A stretch of 29,443 bases of DNA from UBA5734 sp964528645 (GCA_964528645.1 CAZGSR010000035.1:1-29443); one strand, 5' to 3'. Positions 1 to 6,883 are shown, counted from the first letter of the stretch. Notes: a model not told the origin generated them from the letters alone. Numbers and translations are program-made.

Positions 1-29
1 ATTACAGATCTTCCCCAAAAGTGGACCGA

Positions 30-114
30 CCCCAAATCCGGAACATTCCGCCCACAGTGCCAGACTTGGCCGTACCTCTGGCCCCAAATCGTGAATGTTC
101 CGCCCACGGTGCCA
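30..114. repeat. Degenerate 33-bp direct repeat, two copies, period 52
   Basis: Bases 30-62 and 82-114 are 33-bp copies that agree at 28 of 33 positions. Both begin CCCCAAATC and share a TTCCGCCCAC core ending in GTGCCA. The second copy ends in GGTGCCA (108-114), which is inverted as TGGCACC at 131-137. I see no convincing gene in bases 1-389. The 61-codon frame at 91-276 has no ribosome binding site and repetitive low-complexity content. The stretch could be the eroded end of a mobile element or a cluster of protein-binding repeats. The family is not recognised. Confidence 0.6.
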
Positions 115-329
115 TCCCTCGCGCCGAGTCTGGCACCCTTGACACTCCGTTCCACCGAATGTGTCACGCCTCAGAATGAGGCTGACTCCAAATCTGCTAC
201 CATCACCAACGGTTCCAGGATGGTCTTCATTGTTGGCAGTAAGGCTGCATTAATTTGCTACTTTTCACGGTATTAGACAAAGAGCCTTCGCAGCCCATTC
301 ACCGGTCGCTTTCAGGCCTGTGATTTTTC

Positions 330-338
330 TGTTAGAAT
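330..338 (+). promoter_or_regulatory. Candidate extended -10 promoter for the hexapeptide transferase gene
   Basis: The sequence TG-T-TAGAAT at 330-338 is an extended -10 element (five of six in the hexamer). No good -35 is present at 17 bases. Transcription would start near 345 and give a ~45-nt leader to the ATG at 390. Confidence 0.4.
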
Positions 339-389
339 TTAAAGCAGTTTTACCCCGTTTTTCCAATCTGATAATCTGGAGGTCTCACA

Positions 390-1067
390 ATGCAAACAAG
401 CGATCTGCAGGTCAAGAACCTGTTTGACCTGGCCCAGACCCTGGCCGCACCCTGGCTGGAACAGATCCAGTATCCCTGGGAAATCCTGCCAAAAATCAAA
501 GCCATGATCCTTGAACTGGGTTCCAAATTGCCGAAAACGGAATACGAACAAATTGCTGAACACATCTGGATCGCCAAAGATGCCCTCATTGCACCTTCTG
601 CATCCCTGAATGGTCCTCTGATCATCGGCCATGAAACCGAAGTCCGCCATTGTGCCTTCATCCGCGGCAACGCACTCATTGGCGAGGGGTGTGTCGTCGG
701 TAATTCCACTGAGTTGAAAAATGTGATCCTGATGAATCAGGTCCAAGTCCCCCACTACAATTACGTCGGAGACTCTGTGCTCGGTTTCAAAGCTCATATG
801 GGCGCAGGATCGATCACATCCAATGTCAAGTCAGACAAATCCCTCGTCACAGTCCGGATCGGCGAGGAAAAAATGGAAACAGGGCTCAAGAAATTCGGTG
901 CGATCCTGGGCGACAAAGTCGAGATCGGTTGCAACAGTGTCCTGAATCCAGGATCCATTGTCGGCCGGTCCAGCCATGTCTACCCACTTTCCATGGTCCG
1001 GGGAATCGTACCCCCGAACAGCATCTACAAGACAGCCGGGGAAATTGTCACCCGTGTGATTCTCTAA
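390..1067 (+). CDS. GlmU-like left-handed beta-helix acyltransferase (no pyrophosphorylase domain)
   Basis: This is a 225-residue protein. From about residue 55 to the C terminus it is built of hexapeptide repeats of the LbH/GlmU-C type (for example IAPSASL, IIGHET, IRGNAL, LGDKVEIGCN, LNPGSIVG). The segment around GAGSITSN resembles the acceptor loop of GlmU-type acetyltransferases. The family is often annotated UDP-N-acetylglucosamine pyrophosphorylase, but the N-terminal nucleotidyltransferase domain with its GxGTRM loop is absent. The first ~55 residues are helical instead. Acyl or acetyl transfer to a sugar nucleotide is the likely chemistry, and the substrate is unknown. The ATG at 390 has CTGGAGGT about 7 bases upstream. 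The stop codon overlaps that of the convergent rRNA pseudouridine synthase gene. Confidence 0.85.
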   Translation: MQTSDLQVKNLFDLAQTLAAPWLEQIQYPWEILPKIKAMILELGSKLPKTEYEQIAEHIWIAKDALIAPSASLNGPLIIGHETEVRHCAFIRGNALIGEGCVVGNSTELKNVILMNQVQVPHYNYVGDSVLGFKAHMGAGSITSNVKSDKSLVTVRIGEEKMETGLKKFGAILGDKVEIGCNSVLNPGSIVGRSSHVYPLSMVRGIVPPNSIYKTAGEIVTRVIL

Positions 1068-1780
1068 GGTTTGAGCGCTGCGCGAAAATACGACCAGGGC
1101 GGTGTATCCGGAGGGTTGATGGAAAAATCCAAAAGCTCATCCCGGGTCGGATGTTTGAAGGTCAAACGATATGCAAAAAGGGCAAGGTCCATCTGGACCT
1201 TGTTTTTTTGTCTGTCCACATGGGCAGCCAGGCCATATCGCTGGTCACCCAGCAAGGGCCAGCCGCGGGAGGCAAACTGGACCCGGATCTGGTGGCTGCG
1301 CCCTGTGCCCAGGGTGATGCGCACCAGGGAACACTGTCGTTCAGGATCGGTTGCTACCACTTCGTAGTCCAGATAAGCCTGCAGTCCCTTCCCTGCTTCC
1401 ACCACGCGGACCAGGTTGGTCTGGCGGTTCTTTTCCAGATGGTCTTCCAGCCGGCCAGCCGTGGGTGAAGGATAGCCCTGGACGACTGCCAGATACTGCT
1501 TGCCCAGCTGATGCGTCCGGACTTGTTCTGACAGGCGCGACGCGGCTTTGGAGGTCCGGGCAAAAACCATCAGGCCGGAAACGGGCTGGTCCAGGCGATG
1601 GACCAGGCCGAGAAAAACAGCCCCGGGTTTCTGGTAACGCCGCTTGATATCGCTTTTAAGCAAGGTCAGAAGATCTGGTTTGCCGGTGTCATCGGCCTGG
1701 GACAAAATGCCGGCTGGCTTTTTAACGACCAGAACATGATTGTCTTCATAGAGGATCTCCAGAGGTTGGTCTGGTTCCAT
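1064..1780 (-). CDS. RluA-family pseudouridine synthase
   Basis: This is a 238-residue enzyme of the RluA family, which isomerises uridine to pseudouridine in rRNA or tRNA. The catalytic motif HRLDQPVSG carries the nucleophilic aspartate at about residue 64, and GRSHQIRVQFA is the conserved C-terminal RluA signature. There is no S4 domain, so it is the short RluA/YlyB-like type. The open frame extends to a TTG at 1810. I prefer the ATG at 1780, because it forms a TGATG stop-start overlap with the upstream methyltransferase gene and gives the usual N terminus (LEILYEDNHVLVV). An ATG at 1792 is also possible. The gene is translationally coupled to the methyltransferase, so the pair is probably a small RNA-modification operon. 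The RNA target cannot be deduced. Confidence 0.88.
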   Translation of the reverse strand: MEPDQPLEILYEDNHVLVVKKPAGILSQADDTGKPDLLTLLKSDIKRRYQKPGAVFLGLVHRLDQPVSGLMVFARTSKAASRLSEQVRTHQLGKQYLAVVQGYPSPTAGRLEDHLEKNRQTNLVRVVEAGKGLQAYLDYEVVATDPERQCSLVRITLGTGRSHQIRVQFASRGWPLLGDQRYGLAAHVDRQKNKVQMDLALFAYRLTFKHPTRDELLDFSINPPDTPPWSYFRAALKP

Positions 1781-2655
1781 CAGGGTTCCCATCGTCCCGT
1801 TGCACCACAAGGCAAAATCAGTTCTCTTTGTGTTGCCGGCAGTCCGAGTTCTTCGGCCTCGACCCTGCCACCAAAACGCGGCCGGATGACCAGGCTGAGA
1901 ATGTCGCGCAAGACGAGTGGTGCCAGACCCGTCGTGTAAGAATTGACCAGAAAGAACAGAGGCTGGTCGGACAAGAGCTGGCTGGTCTTTTCGATCAGGC
2001 CGTACAGGGCGTCTTCGAGTTTCCAGAGCTCACCGGCAGGTCCACGGCCGTAAGAAGGCGGGTCCATGATGATGCCCTCGTATGTTCGCCCACGCCGGAT
2101 CTCCCTTTCGACAAACTTCTGGACATCGTCGGCCAGGCAGCGGACCAGACGGTCCTGGAGGCCGCTTTCGGCCAGGTTCTCCCTGGCACGGGCATTCATA
2201 CCCTTGGACGCATCGACATGGACCACTTCCGTAGCGCCAGCTGCGCTGCAAGCCACCGATGCTGCGCCGGTATAGGCAAACAGGTTCAGGATCCGGACTT
2301 CCCGACCAGCCAGACGAGCTGTTACAATCCGCTCTGTGCAGTAATCCCAGTTCGCAGCCTGCTCTGGAAACAATCCGGTATGCTTGAAACCAGTGGGTTC
2401 AATCACAAAAGACAAAGGCGCCTGGATGCCAGGATATTGGATGACCCACTGGCGGGGATGGGATCGATTGACTTGCCAGTGGCCACCACCAGAAGTGCTC
2501 CTGATGTAGCGGGCGTCTGGTTTTTGCCAGTGACCGTGGGGCCAGATCGCCTGGGGGTCCGGCCGCTGGAGAATCACATCCCCCCAGCGCTCGAGCTTGT
2601 CACCGTCGCCGGCATCCAGCAATTCATAGTCAAGCCATCGGTCAGAAAGATACAT
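1780..2655 (-). CDS. Class I SAM-dependent methyltransferase (RlmI/RlmK-like)
   Basis: This is a 291-residue Rossmann-fold methyltransferase. Motif I is LNLFAYTGAASVA at about residues 122-134. The acidic ribose-binding motif VHVDASKGM follows, and the catalytic-type motif is MDPPSYGRGP (about 200-209). The layout matches the C5-cytosine rRNA methyltransferase group around RlmI, but the N-terminal ~100 residues are not a recognisable PUA domain. 23S rRNA methylation is therefore an inference. The ATG at 2655 is preceded by AGGTGA and an extended -10 promoter about 30 bases upstream. Its stop overlaps the start of the pseudouridine synthase gene. Confidence 0.85.
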   Translation of the reverse strand: MYLSDRWLDYELLDAGDGDKLERWGDVILQRPDPQAIWPHGHWQKPDARYIRSTSGGGHWQVNRSHPRQWVIQYPGIQAPLSFVIEPTGFKHTGLFPEQAANWDYCTERIVTARLAGREVRILNLFAYTGAASVACSAAGATEVVHVDASKGMNARARENLAESGLQDRLVRCLADDVQKFVEREIRRGRTYEGIIMDPPSYGRGPAGELWKLEDALYGLIEKTSQLLSDQPLFFLVNSYTTGLAPLVLRDILSLVIRPRFGGRVEAEELGLPATQRELILPCGATGRWEP

Positions 2656-2683
2656 ACGTCACCTGCACAATTTAGATTGCGTT

Positions 2684-2692
2684 ATTATAACA
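2684..2692 (-). promoter_or_regulatory. Extended -10 promoter for the methyltransferase-pseudouridine synthase pair
   Basis: The minus strand reads TG-T-TATAAT, a perfect -10 hexamer with the extended TG. The -35 region is weak. The predicted start near 2677 gives a short leader of about 20 nt to the ATG at 2655. Confidence 0.55.
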
Positions 2693-2763
2693 CGGTCGAC
2701 ACGCAAATGTTGTCCAGCCTTCACAAACCATTCACATCCGGCCGATAAACTGGGAACTAGGGA

Positions 2764-2787
2764 TCACAGGTTCAATCACACCTGTGA
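2764..2787 (+). other. Perfect 8-bp inverted repeat just upstream of the Usp-like gene
   Basis: TCACAGGT (2764-2771) and ACCTGTGA (2780-2787) are perfect inverted copies around an 8-base loop. The right arm ends three bases before the AAGGA ribosome binding site (2790-2794). No T-run follows, so this is not a terminator. It could be a dyad operator (24 bp across) or a leader hairpin that affects ribosome access. Confidence 0.6.
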
Positions 2788-2801
2788 GAAAGGATAGGAT
2801 C

Positions 2802-3200
2802 ATGGTACTGGTTTGTGTTACAGATCAGGATGCGTGTGATCGTCTGATATTTGCCGGCAGGAGGCTGGCAACGATCGAACACCTCGAACTCAAGGTCATC
2901 ACGGTCCAGCCGCATCATGCCAAGGCAGGGCTGGCGGGTGACAACCTCGAATACCTCTTCTCGATTTCCAAGCAGCTGGACGCTGAAATGAATGTCATAT
3001 TCCATGATTATGCACCGGAGGCAGTTGCCAATTTCATCCAGAACAACGATACTCATTATGTGATCGTCGGCATGCCACCCGATCCGGACCAGAGTGTCTT
3101 CATCCATGAACTTGAATCAACGTTCCCGGAAATTCCGGTGATCAGTATCAATGAGCATGGATCCCTGCAGTATGTCAGGGTCCACGATGATTTTTTCTGA
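2802..3200 (+). CDS. Small Usp-like alpha/beta protein (KdpD Usp-domain type)
   Basis: This is a 132-residue single-domain protein with alternating strands and helices, as in the universal stress protein and KdpD Usp families. It opens with the strand MVLVCVTDQ. A later strand-loop, HYVIVGMPPDPDQ (about residues 86-98), occupies the place of the Usp nucleotide loop but lacks the full G-2X-G-9X-G(S/T) ATP motif. The frame opens at a GTG at 2784. I chose the ATG at 2802 because AAGGA lies 7 bases upstream and the GTG has no site. A perfect dyad precedes the gene. It is followed 58 bases later by a pseudouridine synthase gene, and no functional link is evident. The role is unknown; stress or ligand sensing is only an inference from the fold. 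Confidence 0.75.
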   Translation: MVLVCVTDQDACDRLIFAGRRLATIEHLELKVITVQPHHAKAGLAGDNLEYLFSISKQLDAEMNVIFHDYAPEAVANFIQNNDTHYVIVGMPPDPDQSVFIHELESTFPEIPVISINEHGSLQYVRVHDDFF

Positions 3201-3258
3201 ACCCTGACCGATCGAGTGGCGCGTATCATCTCACGGGCGATCGGACTGGAGTTCATGT

Positions 3259-4008
3259 TTGGAGAATATGGAAAAATCTGCCCCGGATAAACGAGAAGGG
3301 GCTGGAACCAGGATCAATAAATACCTGGCCGATACAGGATATTGCAGCCGTCGCGAAGCAGATCGCCTGATCACTGAAGGCCTGGTGACCATCGATGATG
3401 CGGTCGCTCTGGTTGGCAGCCGGGTCTCACCTGGCCAGACCGTACGAGTCAAGGGCGAACCGGTTCTCCCGGATGATGAGCTGGTCTATCTGGCTCTCTA
3501 CAAGCCGATCGGTATCACCACGACAACTGATTTGCGTCGCGGAGACAATATCATTGATTTCCTTGGCTACCCGAAACGAGTCTTCCCGATCGGCCGGCTG
3601 GACCGTGATTCGGAAGGTCTGATTTTTCTGACCAACGATGGCACCATCGTCAACAAGATCCTGCGGGCTGGCAATCGTCATGAAAAAGAATACCGGGTCA
3701 AAGTCGATCACCCGATCACAGATGATTTTGTCAGGTCGATGATGGCTGGTGTACCGATTCTCGATACGGTGACCCTGCCTTGCCAGGTCATCCCGGAGTC
3801 CAACCGGACCTTCCGCATCGTGCTGACCCAGGGATTGAACCGGCAAATCCGGCGGATGTGTGAAACGCTCGGATATGATGTCGTCCGGCTGACCCGGATC
3901 CGGATCATGCATGTCACTCTGGGCAATCTCAAGCCAGGACAATGGCGCTATCTGACACCTAAGGAAGTATCAGAACTCAAACGGCTGACCCAGCATTCGC
4001 GCGGTTGA
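3259..4008 (+). CDS. rluF: RsuA/RluF-family pseudouridine synthase with S4 domain
   Basis: This is a 249-residue protein with an N-terminal S4 RNA-binding domain (about residues 16-70, containing YCSRREADRLI) followed by a catalytic domain with GRLDRDSEGL, catalytic aspartate about 115. QGLNRQIRRMCE is typical of the RluF branch, which modifies U2604 of 23S rRNA in E. coli. RluB or RsuA-type specificity remains possible, so the symbol is tentative. The start is uncertain. A TTG at 3259 has GGAG at 3248-3251 with 7-base spacing. The in-frame ATG at 3268 has GGAG only 3 bases away, which is too close. Either start keeps the S4 domain intact. It may be cotranscribed with the upstream Usp-like gene. 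Confidence 0.87.
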   Translation: MENMEKSAPDKREGAGTRINKYLADTGYCSRREADRLITEGLVTIDDAVALVGSRVSPGQTVRVKGEPVLPDDELVYLALYKPIGITTTTDLRRGDNIIDFLGYPKRVFPIGRLDRDSEGLIFLTNDGTIVNKILRAGNRHEKEYRVKVDHPITDDFVRSMMAGVPILDTVTLPCQVIPESNRTFRIVLTQGLNRQIRRMCETLGYDVVRLTRIRIMHVTLGNLKPGQWRYLTPKEVSELKRLTQHSRG

Positions 4009-4048
4009 CTCCTGTTTTTCACCTAACCAGAATCCATTTTCTACAAGC

Positions 4049-4070
4049 CAGGCCCTCAAACGGGGGCCTG
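4049..4070. terminator. Intergenic stem-loop between convergent genes
   Basis: CAGGCCC (4049-4055) pairs with GGGCCTG (4064-4070) across an 8-base loop between two converging genes. It directly abuts the purF stop codon. Neither strand has a real T-run, so termination would be weak or factor-assisted. Confidence 0.45.
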
Positions 4071-5492
4071 TTATCGTGCCTCCATGGCATAGACAAGTCC
4101 GTTTTCAGCTGAGGGATCCAGCGAAGGATAATAACCTGAGAAGCACGCATCACAGTAATGCTTCTCCTTCTCTCCCATCATTTCATGCAAGCTGTCCAGC
4201 TTGAGAAACCCGAGCGAATCAGCACCGATCATCTGGCAGATCTCATCGAGGGTGTGGCGACGTGCCGTCAGCTGGTCTGTCGAAGGAATGTCTGTGCCAA
4301 AATAGCACGGCCAGAGGAAGGGCGGTGCACTGATCCTGACGTGGACTTGTGTCGCACCTGCTTGCTTGAGTTGCTGGACAATCCGGGCACTCGTTGTCCC
4401 GCGCACAATCGAATCATCCACCATGACGACTCGTTTGCCCGCCACGCTGCTGCGTACAGGATTGAGCTTGATCCGGACAGCATTTTCCCGCTGGCTTTGC
4501 GTTGGCTTGATAAAAGTCCTGCCGACATAATTGTTTTTGACAAAACCTCTTACGAGTGGAAGACCGGATGCCATGCTGTATCCCATGGCAGCATCCAGTC
4601 CAGAGTCAGGGACCCCCAGGACAATGTCAGCCTCGACAGGGTATTGTTCGGCCAACAGGCGTCCAGCCCTGAGGCGGGCCTCATAAACACTGACCGAGTC
4701 TAATGTGCTATCCGACCGGGCAAAATAGATGTATTCGAAAATACAGTGGTGCCTGCGCCCGCGGCACTGTGCCTTCAGAGATTTCAGGCCGGTCTTGTCG
4801 ACGACGACAATTTCTCCTGGTTCGACATCACGGATGAAGGTGGCCCCAACTGTATCCAGGGCACAGCTTTCACTGGCAAAAACAATTGCATCGCCCAATT
4901 GGCCGATGCACAGTGGACGAAAGCCCAGCGGATCTCGAGCAGCAATCAGCTTGCCTCGGCTCAGGACCAACAGACAATAAGCCCCCTCCAGCTGTTCCAT
5001 CGTCATTGCAACCGCTTCTTCCACTGTTTCGGTCTGGGAACGGTAGCGGGCAATCAGATAGGCCATGATTTCCGAATCAATGGTCGTCTGGAAAATGGCA
5101 CCCTGGTCTTCCAGCTGCTGGCGCAGCGTGACAGTATTGGAAAGATTGCCATTGTGGGCGATCGCCAGTGTCCCTTTGCTATACCGGGTAACGAGTGGCT
5201 GGGCGTTTTCACGGACACTCTGTCCGGTGGTAGAATACCGGACATGGCCGATCGCCGACTTTCCAACCAGTGAGTCAAGAACTGGCTGGCTAAAGACATC
5301 TGAGACCAGCCCCATATCCTTGTATACATGGACATCGCCCTGGTGATTGACAGCAATGCCGCAACTTTCCTGACCGCGATGCTGAAGTGAAAAAAGTCCA
5401 TAATAAGTGGCCGCAGCAGCCTCCGTTCCTTCCGGTCCGAAGATGCCAAAGACACCACATTCTTCGTGAATCAAGCTTGCCTCCCCTTGCAC
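4071..5492 (-). CDS. purF: Amidophosphoribosyltransferase (Fe-S, Bacillus type)
   Basis: PurF catalyses the first step of de novo purine synthesis, making phosphoribosylamine from PRPP and glutamine. The 473-residue protein starts with an 11-residue propeptide before Cys12 in HEECGVFG, the glutaminase nucleophile exposed by self-cleavage. The Ntn-hydrolase domain shows HNGNL (about 113-117). The PRPP loop is VVMVDDSIVRGTT (355-367). Cysteines at about 250, 396, 447 and 450 match the four ligands of the structural [4Fe-4S] cluster of the oxygen-sensitive Bacillus enzyme, which suits an anaerobe. The start is GTG at 5492 with GAGG upstream. It stands apart from other pur genes and has its own strong promoter divergent from an HD-domain gene. 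No PurR box or purine riboswitch is recognisable. Confidence 0.96.
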   Translation of the reverse strand: MQGEASLIHEECGVFGIFGPEGTEAAAATYYGLFSLQHRGQESCGIAVNHQGDVHVYKDMGLVSDVFSQPVLDSLVGKSAIGHVRYSTTGQSVRENAQPLVTRYSKGTLAIAHNGNLSNTVTLRQQLEDQGAIFQTTIDSEIMAYLIARYRSQTETVEEAVAMTMEQLEGAYCLLVLSRGKLIAARDPLGFRPLCIGQLGDAIVFASESCALDTVGATFIRDVEPGEIVVVDKTGLKSLKAQCRGRRHHCIFEYIYFARSDSTLDSVSVYEARLRAGRLLAEQYPVEADIVLGVPDSGLDAAMGYSMASGLPLVRGFVKNNYVGRTFIKPTQSQRENAVRIKLNPVRSSVAGKRVVMVDDSIVRGTTSARIVQQLKQAGATQVHVRISAPPFLWPCYFGTDIPSTDQLTARRHTLDEICQMIGADSLGFLKLDSLHEMMGEKEKHYCDACFSGYYPSLDPSAENGLVYAMEAR

Positions 5493-5520
5493 ACGTGGGC
5501 CCTCAAGAGGTGCCCGGTCG

Positions 5521-5537
5521 AGCGGGATCCACCCGCT
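5521..5537 (-). other. GC-rich hairpin in the purF leader
   Basis: AGCGGG (5521-5526) and CCCGCT (5532-5537) form a 6-bp stem with a 5-base loop inside the ~50-nt untranslated leader of purF. No T-run follows. A regulatory role is speculative. Confidence 0.3.
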
Positions 5538-5551
5538 GCCTCAACAGTGCA

Positions 5552-5581
5552 AGTATCCCTCATAGCGCCAAGAGTTGTCAA
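5552..5581 (-). promoter_or_regulatory. purF promoter
   Basis: On the minus strand a perfect -35 TTGACA (5576-5581) is followed after 18 bases by GATACT (5552-5557, four of six). Transcription would begin near 5545. Confidence 0.65.
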
Positions 5582-5603
5582 TCCAATCCAGGTCAGGCAA
5601 AAT
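5575..5603 (+). promoter_or_regulatory. Divergent promoter for the HD-domain gene
   Basis: TTGTCA (5575-5580, five of six) is followed after exactly 17 bases by CAAAAT (5598-5603, four of six). The -35 overlaps the purF -35 on the other strand almost completely, so the two divergent promoters probably compete for polymerase. Confidence 0.5.
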
Positions 5604-5633
5604 AACAAGGAAATAGAAAGGTGGAAATCAATC

Positions 5634-6215
5634 ATGATGAAAACGAGAGATCAGGCCTGGGAATTACTGAAATCATACAATCATAGTGAAAGTTTGCGCC
5701 GTCATGCCCTGGCGGTTGAAGGAACCATGCGAGCCCTGTCGGAGCGGTTTCCAGATGCAAATCAGGACGAATGGGGACTGGCTGGACTCTTGCACGATCT
5801 TGATTACGAAAAATATCCAGACCAGCATTGTCATAAAGCGGCAGAAATCCTGCAAGCCGAAGGTTACGATGCGACGCTGATCCGAGCCGTCATGAGTCAT
5901 GGTTTCGGGATCGTCACAGATGTTAGACCAGAATCGGATTTGGAAAAAGTACTCTACACAATCGACGAACTGACTGGTCTGGTCACGGCAGCGGCCCTGA
6001 TGCGCCCCTCACGGAGTGTGCTCGATCTGGAACTGAAATCCTTGAAGAAAAAATATAAGACACCCAGTTTTGCTGCAGGGGTTGACCGTACCATCATTGA
6101 AAACGGAGCTGAAAGACTGGGGTGGTCCCTGGATGATGTCCTCGAGTCGACCATTCAAGCCATGCGCACAGTTGCTGCCGAAATAGGACTGGACGGCACT
6201 GCTGCCAGCACGTAA
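5634..6215 (+). CDS. HDIG-type HD-domain phosphohydrolase family protein
   Basis: This is a 193-residue HD-superfamily protein. The metal ligands appear in order: His24 in RRHALAVE, His54-Asp55 in LLHDLDYEKYP, His89 in VMSHGFG, and Asp111 in TIDELTG. The superfamily comprises metal-dependent phosphohydrolases, and this compact form is usually annotated HDIG domain-containing protein with unknown substrate. The frame runs upstream to 5466, but that part overlaps the purF coding end and promoters. I start at the ATG at 5634, with AGGTGG 9 bases upstream (the adjacent ATG at 5637 is equally in frame). It has its own promoter divergent from purF. A link to nucleotide metabolism is suggested only by position. 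Confidence 0.85.
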   Translation: MMKTRDQAWELLKSYNHSESLRRHALAVEGTMRALSERFPDANQDEWGLAGLLHDLDYEKYPDQHCHKAAEILQAEGYDATLIRAVMSHGFGIVTDVRPESDLEKVLYTIDELTGLVTAAALMRPSRSVLDLELKSLKKKYKTPSFAAGVDRTIIENGAERLGWSLDDVLESTIQAMRTVAAEIGLDGTAAST

Positions 6216-6255
6216 AATTTCACACAATTGTAACATTTTCTAATAGTGACAAGAG

Positions 6256-6261
6256 TATAAT
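6256..6261 (+). promoter_or_regulatory. -10 element of the structured RNA gene
   Basis: A perfect TATAAT lies 41 bases after the HD gene stop and about 17 bases before the closing stem of the RNA described below. The -35 at the normal distance (ACATTT) is poor, so an activator may be needed. Confidence 0.45.
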
Positions 6262-6267
6262 GAAATT

Positions 6268-6568
6268 AACCAAAGAAGTTGCCGCAGCCCCTGCACCGAT
6301 TGACCCTTCGTAGAACATCCACCTGTTTCAGAAATATCTGAAATTCGCTGCATCGAAAGTCACATCGGCCCCCCTAAGGGATTCGTGAAAGGAGCTAAAA
6401 ATCGCTTTTAGTCTCGAAGACCCTACACAGTTAGAAAATTGCATATTGGCCTAGTAATTTGACTTGTATTACGACAATACAAGAAAAGATTGGTCAGATG
6501 CGGTTGCGGCAACAAAGTCCCACAGATTAGAGATCCTGCTCTTCTCATCAGAGAGCAGGATCTTTTTT
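6268..6568 (+). ncRNA. Structured non-coding RNA of unrecognised class, ~300 nt
   Basis: No gene is convincing here, but the plus strand folds well. A 12-bp closing stem joins GTTGCCGCAGCC (6278-6289) to GGTTGCGGCAAC (6502-6513) with one G-U pair. Inside it TGACC (6301-6305) pairs GGTCA (6492-6496), giving a rod that opens on a junction. Three local hairpins follow: TTTCAG/CTGAAA (6326-6331/6338-6343); GGG-TTCG/CGAA-CCC closed by CTAAAA/TTTTAG (6378-6423); and CTTGTATT/AATACAAG (6463-6470/6476-6483). CCGAT (6296-6300) is free to pair with ATCGG (6364-6368) as a pseudoknot. A strong terminator ends the unit and TATAAT precedes it. It lacks tmRNA, SRP and RNase P signatures, and its branched shape is unlike the single long rod of 6S RNA. 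The raiA motif is one candidate class, which I cannot confirm from memory. The 5' end is approximate. Confidence 0.6.
6531..6568 (+). terminator. Strong rho-independent terminator of the structured RNA
   Basis: A perfect 12-bp stem, AGATCCTGCTCT (6531-6542) with AGAGCAGGATCT (6552-6563), has a 9-base loop and a run of six T (6563-6568). It points only in the plus direction. Read on the minus strand, the hairpin is not followed by T. Confidence 0.92.
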
Positions 6569-6577
6569 GCGATTCTA

Positions 6578-6865
6578 TCAGGCGCACTGGCGAATGGGCA
6601 AAGATTCAGGATTCTGGGAATGAGCAAGCGTGTCCATGTCATACGGTGCAGCGGTGGCTGCCAACCCAACCACAAAAAATCCAGATGGATCCCGAAGTCT
6701 AAAATCGGCACTGGTAACACCCTGCTCGAAATGAGCTTCGCGATAAACCTGAGCCAATTGTCGGTAGGCTTGCATTTCAGCCTGTTGCAGGTGTACCAGC
6801 ACCAGATACGTGACCAGTGCCAGTAGTGCAAGACCAGCAAAGAACATTCCAGTCAACAGTGTCAT
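6578..6865 (-). CDS. SOS-controlled small single-pass membrane protein
   Basis: This is a 95-residue protein with one hydrophobic segment (about residues 6-26) and a short N terminus, followed by a ~70-residue hydrophilic tail that probably faces outside. The tail begins with a helical Gln/Ala/Arg-rich part (about 28-48). There is no LysM domain and no lipobox. The ATG at 6865 has GGAGGG 8 bases upstream, and the in-frame ATG at 6889 lies inside an SOS box. The promoter is near consensus and bracketed by two LexA boxes, so the gene should be induced by DNA damage. By analogy with YneA of Bacillus, also a small LexA-controlled single-pass protein that blocks division, a checkpoint role is plausible. 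No sequence similarity to YneA is evident, so that is inference. No minus-strand terminator follows. Confidence 0.72.
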   Translation of the reverse strand: MTLLTGMFFAGLALLALVTYLVLVHLQQAEMQAYRQLAQVYREAHFEQGVTSADFRLRDPSGFFVVGLAATAAPYDMDTLAHSQNPESLPIRQCA

Positions 6866-6883
6866 GTGAATTGCCCTCCAGTC

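Noticed and set aside
91..276. 61-codon frame in the repeat region
   Set aside because: There is no ribosome binding site, it is biased in composition, and it runs through the degenerate repeats.
3208..3244. Inverted repeat CCGATCG/CGATCGG between the Usp-like and rluF genes as a terminator
   Set aside because: The loop is 23 bases and no T-run follows. It is at most a weak leader structure.
5466..5633. N-terminal extension of the HD-domain protein
   Set aside because: It overlaps the purF start and both divergent promoters, and the strong ribosome site lies before 5634.
6268..6568. Assignment of the structured RNA to 6S RNA
   Set aside because: The predicted fold is a multi-branched junction with three hairpins, whereas 6S is one long rod with a central bubble.
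6464..6826. Plus- and minus-strand frames (6464-6826 and 6469-6840) over the RNA terminator
   Set aside because: They cross a perfect terminator and the SOS gene, have no ribosome sites and no domain-like sequence.
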